Assembly: GCF_905220415.1 (NCBI RefSeq)
Contig: NC_059558.1
Location: forward strand, 8,568,501 to 8,632,500
From: Colias croceus
Taxonomy: Eukaryota > Arthropoda > Insecta > Lepidoptera > Pieridae
Reading direction: 5' to 3'
DNA: 64,000 bases
Shown here piece by piece: positions 49,601-61,600 of this stretch (position 1 is its first letter; each line of letters begins with the position of its first letter). A program made the position numbers and the translations under genes. The notes beneath the pieces are model-generated. The model was given only the letters and a program-made list of their open reading frames with translations. It searched no databases and had not been told where the DNA came from.

Positions 49601-52600
49601 AAAGTACATAAAAACCCTAAAATAAAATGCCCTTCAATAAATACAAATGGGTAAAAAATAGGTCTTATTGAACTCATAATCATCATTCTGTCATAGTCAA
49701 AACAAATCTTGTTTTTGTTAAAAACTATATGTTAACGCATATTCAATAAAACAATGTTGATGTGAGAATGTTTATTTTATGTATGTAAGAAAATACTTTA
49801 TTGACTTACTAACACGTCATGGTAAACTACACTATTATTTTGCATTTATTTACAGGTCACGCTTCGGTAAATAAGAAAATAGGCAAGATACAATCCCTAT
49901 ATGTCGCATGTCGATTCTCTGAAGCAAGATATCTTATAAGGTTAGTATTAAATACATAGACGAAATTAACAAAAATTAAACACTTAAAAAAAATTATGAC
50001 GGTGATGTTACACTTTCCGATACTACAATATCAAAACTATACTTTAAACATTTTCGACATGATTTCGTTTTAAAAACCAAGTCCCTCTTTTCCCCCAGGT
50101 CGCTAGAAGGCAAGCTACGTATAGGTCTGGCGGAACAATCAGTACTACAAGCGCTCGCAGTGGCCTGCGCCGCGACTCCGCCCGCCGGACCTCGGGCCGG
50201 AGAGATAGACGTGGCTGGTAAAATGAGCGCGGAACAGTTTAAGGTAATTAATTATACAAGTGTTATAATTGTCTGTTGTGTTAAAACAATAACAACACTT
50301 CATGACACGACACTTGAAATAGGACACTTCGAACACGACACACTTCACACACGACACTTCACACACGACACTTCAAACACGACACACTTCACACACGACA
50401 CTTCAAACACGACACTTCACACACGACACACTTAACACACGACACTTCAAACACGACACTTCACACACGACACACTTAACACACGACACTTCAAACACGA
50501 CACTTCGAACACGACACACTTCACACACGACACTGCACACACGACACTTCAAACACGACACTTCAAACACGACACTTCAAACACGACACTTCGAACACGA
50601 CACACTTCACACGACACTTCAAACACGACACTTCAAACACGACACTTCGAACACGACACACTTCACACGACACACTTCACACACGACACTTCACACATGA
50701 CACTTCACACACGACACTTCACACACGACACTTCAAACACGACACTTCGAACACGACACACTTCACACACGACACTTCACACACGACACTTCAAACACGA
50801 CACACTTCACACACGACACTTCACACACGACACTTCAAACACGACACACTTCTAACACGACACTTCAAACACGACACTTCACACACGACACACTTCACAC
50901 ACGACACTTCAAACACGACACTTCGAACACGACACTTCGAACACGACACACTTCACACACGACTTCACACACGACACTCAAACACGACATTTCACACACG
51001 ACACTTCACACACGACACATCACACACGACACTTTACACACGACACTCAAACACGACACTTCACACACGAAACTTCACACACCACACTTCACACACGACA
51101 CTTAAACACGACACTCAAACACGACACTTCACACACGACACTTCACACACGACACTTCACACACGACACTTCACACACGACACTTTACACACGACACTCC
51201 ATCCAGACACTTCACACATGACACTTCACACACGACACTTCACACACGACACTTCACACACGACACTTCACACACGACACTTCACACACGACACTTCACA
51301 CACGACACTTCACACACGACACTTCAAACACGACACTTCACACACGACACTTCACACACGACACTCAATCACGACGCTTCACACACGACACTCAATCACG
51401 ACACTTCACACACGGCACTCCATCCAGACACTTCACACACGACACTTCACACACGACACTTCACACACGACACTTCACATACGACTTCACACACGACACT
51501 CAAACACGACACTTCACACACGACACTTCACACACGACAATCAAACACGACACTCAAACACGACACTTCACACACGACACTTCAAACACGACACTTCAAA
51601 CACGACACTTCACACACGACACTTCACACACGACACTTGACACACGACACTTGACACACGACATTTCACACACGACACTTCACACACGACACTCAATCAC
51701 GACACTTCATACACGACACTTCACACATGATACTTCACACACGACACTCAAACACGACACTTCACACATGACACTTCACACACGACACTTCACACACGAC
51801 ACTCCACACACGACACTCCACACACGACACTCAATCACGACACTTCACACACGACACTCCATCCAGACACTTCACACACGACAAACAAACACGACACTTC
51901 ACACACGACACTTCACACACGACTTCACACACGACACTCAAACACGATATTTCACACACGACACTTCACACACGACACATCACACACGACATATCACACA
52001 CGACACTTCACACACGACACTTCACACACGACACTCAAACACGACATTTCACACACGACACTTCACACACGACACATCACACACGACATATCACACACGA
52101 CACTTCACACACGACACTTCACACACGACACTCAAACACGACACTTCACACACGACACTTCGAACACGACACTTCACACACGACACTTCACACACTACAC
52201 TCAAAAACGACACTCAAACACGACACTTCACACACGACACTTCACACACGACACTTCACACACGACACTTCACACACGACACTCAAACACGACACTTCAC
52301 ACATGACACTTCACACACGACACTTCACACACGACACTTCACACACGACACTCAAACACGACACTTCACACATGACACTTCACACACGACACTTCACACA
52401 CGACACTTCACACACGACACTCAATCACGATGCTTCACACACGACACTCAATCACGACACTTCACACACGACACTTCACACACGACACTCAAACACGACA
52501 CTTCACACACGACACTTCACACACGACACTCAAACACGACACTTCACACACGACACTTCAAACACGACACTCAAACACGACACTTCACACACGACACTCA

Positions 52601-55600
52601 AACACGACACTTCACACACGACACTTCACACACGACACTCAAACACGACACTTCACACACGACACTTCACACACGACACTTCAAACATGACACTTCGAAC
52701 ACGACACACTTCAAACACGACACTTCAAACACGACACTTCACACACGACACTTCTAACACGACACTTCACACACGACACTTCAAACACGACACTTCACAC
52801 ACGACACTTCACACACGACACACTTCACACACGACACTTCACACACGACACTTCAAACACGAAACACTTCACACATGACATTTCGAACACGATACTTTAA
52901 ACACGACACACTCCACACACGACACTTCAAACACGACACACTTCACACACGACACTTCGAACACGACACTTCAAACACGACACACTTCACACACGACACT
53001 TCACACACGACACTTCAAACACGACACACTTAACACACGACACTTCGACCACGACACTTCACACACGACACTTCACACACGACACTTCAAACACGACACA
53101 CTTCACACACGACATTTCGAACACGACACTTCAAACATGACACTTCGAACACGACACACTTCACACATGACACTTCAAACACGACACTTCACACACGACA
53201 CTTCACACATTACACTTAACACACGACACTTCACACACGACACTTCCAACACGACACTTCGAACACGACACACTTCAAACACGACACTTCACACACGACA
53301 CTTCACACACGACACTTCGAACACGACACTTCAAACACGACACTTCACACACGACACTTCGAACACGACACTTTAAACACGACACTTCACACACGACACA
53401 CTTCACACACGACACTTCGAACTCGACACTTCGAACACGACACTTCACAAACGACACTTCAAACATGACACTTCGAACACGACACACTTCAAACACGACA
53501 CTTCACACACGACACTTCACACACGACACTTCCAACACGACACTTCAAACATGACACTTCAAACACGACACTTCACACACGACACTTCACACACGACACT
53601 TCCAACACGACACTTCAAACATGACACATCGAACACGACACACTTCAAACACGACACTTCACACACGACACTTCCAACACGACACTTCAAACATGACACT
53701 TCGAACACGACACTTCACACACGACACTTCAAACACGACACACTTCACACACGACACTTCGAACACGACACTTCAAACACGACACACTTCACACACGATA
53801 CTTCACACACGACACTTCACACACGACACTTCACACACGACAATCAAACACGACACTCAAACACGACACTTCACACACGACACTTCACACACGACACTTC
53901 ACACACGACACTTCACACACGACACTTCACATACGACTTCACACACAACACTCAAACACGACTCTCAAACACGACACTTCACACACGACACTTAACACAC
54001 GACACTTCACACACGACACTTCACACACGACACTTCACACACGACACTTCACACACGACACTTCACACACGACACTTCACACACGACACTCAATCACGAC
54101 GCTTCACACACGACACTCAATCACGACACTTCACACACGACACTCCATCCAGACACTTCACACACGACACTTCACACACGACACTTCACACACGACACTT
54201 CACACACGACACTCAAACACGACACTTGACACACGACACTTCACACACGACACTTCACACACGACACTTCACACACGACACTTCACACACGACACTTCAC
54301 ACACGACACTTCACACACGACACTTAATCACGACACTCAATCACGACACACACACGACACTTCACACACGACACTTCACACACGACACTTCACACACGAC
54401 ACTTCAAACACGACACTTCAAACACGACACTTCACACACGACACTTGACACACGACACTTGACACACGACACTTCACACACGACACTCCATCCAGACACT
54501 TCACACACGACACTCAAACACGACACTTCACACACGACACTCAAACACGACACTTCACACACGACACTCAAACACGACACTTCACACACGACACTTCGAA
54601 CACGACACTTCACACAAGACACTTCAAACACGACACTTCACACTGGACACTTCAAACACGACACACTTCACACACGACACTTCGAACATGTCACACTTCA
54701 CACACGACACTTCATACACTACACTTCACACACGACACTTCAAACACGACACACTTCATACATGACACTTCGAACATGTCACACTTCAAACACGAGACAC
54801 CTCACACACGACACTTCGAACACGACACACTTCACACACGACACTTCAAACACGACACACTTCACACACGACACTTCACACACGACACTTCAAACACGAC
54901 ACACTTAACACACGACACTTCGACCACGACACTTCACACACGACACTTCACACACGACACTTCAAACACGACACACTTCACACACGACATTTCGAACACG
55001 ACACTTCAAACATGACACTTCGAACACGACACACTTCACACATGACACTTCAAACACGACACACTTCACACACGACACTTCGAACACGACACTTCAAACA
55101 CGACACACTTCACACACGATACTTCACACACGACACTTCACACACGACACTTCACACACGACAATCAAACACGACACTCAAACACGACACTTCACACACG
55201 ACACTTCACACACGACACTTCACACACGACACTTCACATACGACTTCACACACAACACTCAAACACGACTCTCAAACACGACACTTCACACACGACACTT
55301 AACACACGACACTTCACACACGACACTTCACACACGACACTTCACACACGACACTTCACACACGACACTTCACACACGACACTCAATCACGACGCTTCAC
55401 ACACGACACTCAATCACGACACTTCACACACGACACTCCATCCAGACACTTCACACACGACACTTCACACACGACACTTCACACACGACACTTCACACAC
55501 GACACTTCACACACGACACTTCACACACGACACTTCACACACGACACTCAAACACGACACTTGACACACGACACTTCACACACGACACTTCACACACGAC

Positions 55601-58600
55601 ACTTCACACACGACACTTCACACACGACACTTAATCACGACACTCAATCACGACACACACACGACACTTCACACACGACACTTCACACACGACACTTCAC
55701 ACACGACACTTCAAACACGACACTTCAAACACGACACTTCACACACGACACTTCACACACGACACTTGACACACGACACTTCACACACGACACTCCATCC
55801 AGACACTTCACACACGACACTCAAACACGACACTTCACACACGACACTCCATCCAGACACTTCACACACGACACTCAAACACGACACTTCACACACGACA
55901 CTTCGAACACGACACTTCACACACGACACTTCACACACGACACTCAAACACGACACTCAAACACGACACTTCACACACGACACTCAAACACGACACTTCA
56001 CACACGACACTTCACACACGACACTCAATCACGACGCTTCACACACGACACTCAATCACGACACTTCACACATGACACTCCATCCAGACACTTCACACAC
56101 GACACTTCACACACGACACTTCACACACGACACTTCACACACGAAACTTCACACACGACACTCAATCACGACACTTCACACACGACACTCCATCCAGACA
56201 CTTCACACACGACACTCAAACACGACACTTCACACACGACACTTCACACACGACACTTCACACACGACACTTCACACACGACACTCAATCACGACGCTTC
56301 ACACACGACACTCAATCACGACACTTCACGACAGTTCGAACACGACACACGACACTTCGAACACGACACTTCAAACACGACACTCTTCACACACGACACT
56401 TCAAACACGACACTTCACACACGACACACTTCACACACGACACTTCGAACACGACACTTCGAAGACGACACACTTCACACACGACACTGCACACACGACA
56501 CTTCAAACACGACACTTCAAACACGACACTTCGAACACGACAAACTTCACACGACACACTTCACACACGACACTTCACACACGACACTTCAAACATGACA
56601 CTTCGAACACGACACACTTCACACACGAGACACCTCACACACGACACTTCGAACACGACACACTTCACACACGACACTTCACACACGACACTTCACACAC
56701 GACACTTCGAACACGACACACTTCACACACGACACTACTAACACGACGAACTTTTAAAAAAAAAATATTTTTTATAGCATTTGAATGCCATAAAACCAAA
56801 AATATCAAATCAAGGTTGACTTATCACACAGGCGCGGGTAGACGAGTACGCACTAACAATAAAAACAACGTACTGCGAGTGTCCGAACTACGACACGCTC
56901 GTAGCGGCGTTACTGCAGCACGGTGTGGAGGAACTGCCCAAGCATTGCCGTCTCACGCCCGGAGTGCCGCTCAAGCCCATGTTGGCGCACCCCACGCGAG
57001 CTGTGGCCGATTTGTTTACTCGGTGAGTGGGATGGGCTATACATATATACCCGAGTTTTTGGGTGGTAATAAAATGTAAAATTTTGTTCTCTTGCAGGAA
57101 AGAAAAGTGATATTTAACGCTACATATTTTGTTTCAATCTAATTACATTGAAAAACATTTGTTTATTCTTAGAACAAGGCGATTTTGATCATATTTTTTC
57201 TCTTATTTCGTATAGCGGAAATTATGGGTACTTTTATCAGCACAACTATTTTTCACAAATACCTATCAATGCTTTACACTAACAAAATATCCCATTCCAG
57301 GTTCGAGAACGAGTTATTCACGTGCGAATGGAAGTACGACGGTGAGCGCGCACAGATACACGTGCCCGGCGAAGAGACGCCGCAATTAGATAAAGCGGCC
57401 ATCTTCAGCAGGAACCAGGAGAACAACACTACGTGAGTATATCGTTCTTTCGCGGTCGATTATTCTATAAATAATGAAAAAACATCCACAATATCTACCA
57501 ATCATAGCCATTTAGCCCCTCTACACTATTGTGATTACCTCTACTCGCCCAACCCATGATGGCCCATGAGACACCATAGTTCGGGATCAGGAGAATTAGC
57601 TACGTAAGTATTTCATTCCATAGCAATAAATAAAGCGGCGAAACGTTATTATGGCTGATTTGTTTATACAAGGTGGCCCAGAAAGACCGAAGTGGTGTGA
57701 ATTGCTTATAACTTTTTATTTAAGAGATATTTTTTTAATTTTTTTTTTTTAAATACATTAAATTTATGGGGAATATTTTTGGATTAGTTATTAAAAATGA
57801 TATCCCGCAAGTGGTGGCCATATTCTGCTTCGCACAAATGTGCTCTTTCCAACACATTTTCCATGACCTTTCGCAAAACTTCCGGTGGTATGTTGTTAAT
57901 TTCTTCTCGAATATTGGTTTTTAACTCCTCAATAGTCCTAGGCTTATTAACATAAACTTTTCCTTTTAAATAGCCCCAAAGAAAACAGTCTGGAGCGGTT
58001 AAATCCGGGGAACGCGGAGGCCAATTAAAATTGCTGTTACGAGAAATTATTCTTTCACCAAAGATGTCGCGTAAAAGAGTCATTGTGGCCCTCGCAGTGT
58101 GCGCTGTGGCTCCATCCTGTTGGAACCATATTTGCGGATGGTTTTCCACGGCTGGCCTTACAAAATTTTGCAACATGGCCCGATATCGATCACCATTGAC
58201 GGAAATGGCGACACCTTGTTCATTTTCAAAAAAAAATGGGCCAATGATCCTTTCTGAAGAAACACCGCACCAAACGGTACACTTAACTGGGTGCAATTGT
58301 CGTTGATGAAGTACTCTCGGGTTTTCCGTAGCCCATATCCTACAGTTTTGCTTGTTAACGAACCCATTTAATTGAAAATGGGCTTCGTCACTCATTATTA
58401 AGTTATGAATAAAATTTGGATTCTCTTGTGCTTTTTGCTGGAAATAAATTGCATAGTCAAGTCGTTGCTGGTAATCTGTTGGTTTCAATTCTTGGACAAG
58501 TTGAATTTTGTATGGAAACAATCCTATGGTGTGCAAAATTCGCTGCAGCGACGTTCTTGAGAGGCCCAGTTGTGACGAACGTCTCCTGGTTGATGTTTCT

Positions 58601-61600
58601 GGATCCTCCCGAATACTCTCCTGTACCACTTGAATATTGTCAGCCGTGTGAACAGTTCGGTGTCTGCCGGGACCAGGAAGGTTCCTTACTGCTCCTCGTT
58701 CTCGAAAATTTGCAACCAGACGGTTTATTGTTGACTGAGAGGGTGCAACCCGCACATTAAATTGACGACGGTATGCACGCTGAGTCAACACAATGGACCG
58801 TTGATTTGAAAAGTAAATTTCAACAATTTGGGCACGTTGTTCAATTGTGTATTGCTCCATTATAAATTATCCAAGTCTTCTTTACAAAATACTGAAAAGA
58901 AAAGAAAAAAAAAATTATAATAAAAAAGTTATAAGGAATTCACACCACTTCGGTCTTTCTGGGCCACCCCGTATATTATATCTAATAAGTTCAGTTCAAT
59001 TACACTAATACAATGGTCCTTCGAGCCGGATGGAATTATATTTGGTTTAAAATTATGTGTAATTCAACGACTATTCAATTTTTATATTTTTATTTCTATA
59101 CAGGGTTAGTTTTCAATGACCAGCCAAAATTTAAAATTAAGATCTAGATATTAAACCAAAGGTACATACAGTAGAACCCGTTTAATACGATCACGCTTAA
59201 TACGATTTCTCGTATAATACCATTTTGCATCAGTCCCTGCAACTTGAGACATGTTTTCATACATTATTTAACGCTTAATACGATCGCCATCCCGTTTAAT
59301 ACGCTCTAACGGCCAACACATTAACCCCTGCGACAGCGGCCGACTCAAACCCGACTGACTGAACTGACGCGATGACTGCTGTGGTTTCTTGGATATTCAT
59401 TGATGATAATGTATCATCATAAGAAATTCAATCTATTGAACATCTTATTGAGAGTGTGAATAACACACAAGAAGAGGCTCAAAGTGGTAATGATCAAAAA
59501 GAAGATGAGTCAACTTCGATATTGACATACGCCCAGGCATTATCAGCGGTTAATGATTTAAGACGCGATGTAACTTCTTTAAATCAAAAGCGACGACAAC
59601 AAAAATTATTTTCGGATAGTTCGATTCCCGGTCGATGCAAGTGATTTTTCGAACATCTTTGAATGCAGTAAAATTCATTTTTAAAAATAAAGGAATGTTT
59701 CTTTCAGCAAAATTTGCTATCATTAGTAAGTACTTCAAGTACTTTCCCTCCAGGGCCCATCGAAAATTTCCACACTGTATATTATAATAACGTGATTTTG
59801 TATAACGTACATAATGTTTAAATGTACAATATACTACATCCGAAAACCATAATAAATATTAAATATTAATACATAATATTAAACGTAGTAAGTCCGTTTT
59901 TTATTTCCCGCTTATTACGCTTTCCCGCTTAAGACGCGTTTTTGGTTGAGTCCCTGGAAAATCGTCTTAAACGGGTTTTACTGTATTTTGTTTGAAATAT
60001 AATTGTCGAATAAAAAAAAATAATAGCATTCATTTGAAAATGTCTTAAAAATTTCCTAAATCGTAAACACGCGATAAGTTCAACGACCTCGCTCGTGCGA
60101 GCCGCCAGAATCAATGCACTTGTGTGCGTGCGCGCATCGCCAAATTTATGTGTGTGCTAACTTCTACCTATCTAGGTTTTTGAACTGAATTGTGCTTTTG
60201 TAATGTCCACACGTTCGCTTTTTAGTGGCGGACAGGAATGAAATCTAATTTAAAAAAAAACTTTTTTTTTTTCATTAGATCGAAAATGTTATCGATTCTG
60301 AACCATTTCTGAAAATTTGGCCGGTCATTAAAAACTAACCCTGTATAGCTTTTAAATAATATCGGAATATCACTAACAATTATCATTATAGGTAATTTGT
60401 ATTTCAGTAAATACCCGGATGTAATTGGCCGTTTGCCCTCGCTACTGAAAGACACAGTAAAAAGTTGCGTGTTGGACTGCGAGGCGGTGGCGTACGATGT
60501 TGAGAAAAAACAAATTCTGCCCTTCCAGGTAAATAATTATTTCATTTATATTACTATGACTTTAGTAGTGTAAGTGTGTACTACCTGACTCATGATTAGG
60601 ACAGCCATCTTAATAAATCCGATGCAAATCCTAACTTTTTTTTAAACAATGATAATATAAGAAAAAAAGCTAAAAAGGTTATTTAGGGCTCTGACAGTGA
60701 CACATCTCAATATAGCTAATTAGCCAGAATTTACACCAGTGGTCTCTTTTTCGCTCATGACAGTTGATAATGCCATCTCACTTTGACGTGCGAGTTACAG
60801 TACCGTTTTTGAGTATCGAATGTAGTGTAGGTAACCTTAGCTAGGTTACTCCTTTTTCCTCGAAATTTAAATGAATAATATCTCGTAATATGATTGATTT
60901 TAAAGCTAAATCTCCATTATTACAGATTTTATCAACCCGCAAACGCAAAGATGCGCAAGAGTCAGAGATCAAGGTACAAGTGTGTATATTCGTGTTCGAT
61001 CTGTTGTACTACAACGGACAGGCGCTCGTCAAACTGCCGCTACAGGAGAGGAGGCAGTTGCTGAGGGATAACTTTAATGAGGTTGAGGGTATGTAGGTTG
61101 TTTTATTTGTTTAGTAACTGGGGTTTTTTTGTTGGGTAGAACTTTCAGGGTTTTTTTTTTGAAGAGAGACATTTTTATAAAAGTTATGTTTTTGTAAGCA
61201 GAGGCGATTATAACAAATTAAAACCAAGGAACGGACATAGGAAGTGAATTTTCGGAAAAAGAAAAATGGTTTTTTTCTTTTAAAAATAAACAAATATTTC
61301 CTATCAGTAAGATTTTCTATGACCAGTTTTTAAGTACTTCTTCTATAGGCTATCCATTCATAATTTCCACACTGTATAATACAGGTCATGTCATGTCTGT
61401 GACACGTCCAACTGTAAAATAATGTTTGAAATCGGTCCACTAGTTTCTGAGATTAGTGCGTTCATATAAATAAACTTTTCATCTATTAATAATAACTAGC
61501 GGTCATGTTTACGTTTTCTCTCCATAATAACCGTCCATTATTCCTATATTATGAAAATGTAATTAACAAAATTGGTTCAGTTGTTTTCGAGTTTTAGAGC

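Larger units (their letters stand above)
59101..60343. mobile_element. TA-flanked DNA element interrupted by a nested Tigger
   Basis: Inverted ends beginning CAGGGTTAGTTTT at 59101 and, reversed, at 60343 match over about 30 bp. TA lies on both outer sides (59099-59100 and 60344-60345). Without the nested Tigger (59169-59983 plus one TA) it would be about 426 bp, a non-autonomous Tc1/mariner-type element without transposase. It fills much of LIG1 intron 10. Confidence 0.8.

Noticed and set aside
50299..56745. CRISPR array or a real repetitive protein gene
   Set aside because: There are no unique spacers between units, the host is an animal, and the open frames follow from unit length alone. 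It lies within a LIG1 intron.
58031..58760. Plus-strand frames over the mariner
   Set aside because: Antisense to the intact transposase; no independent support.
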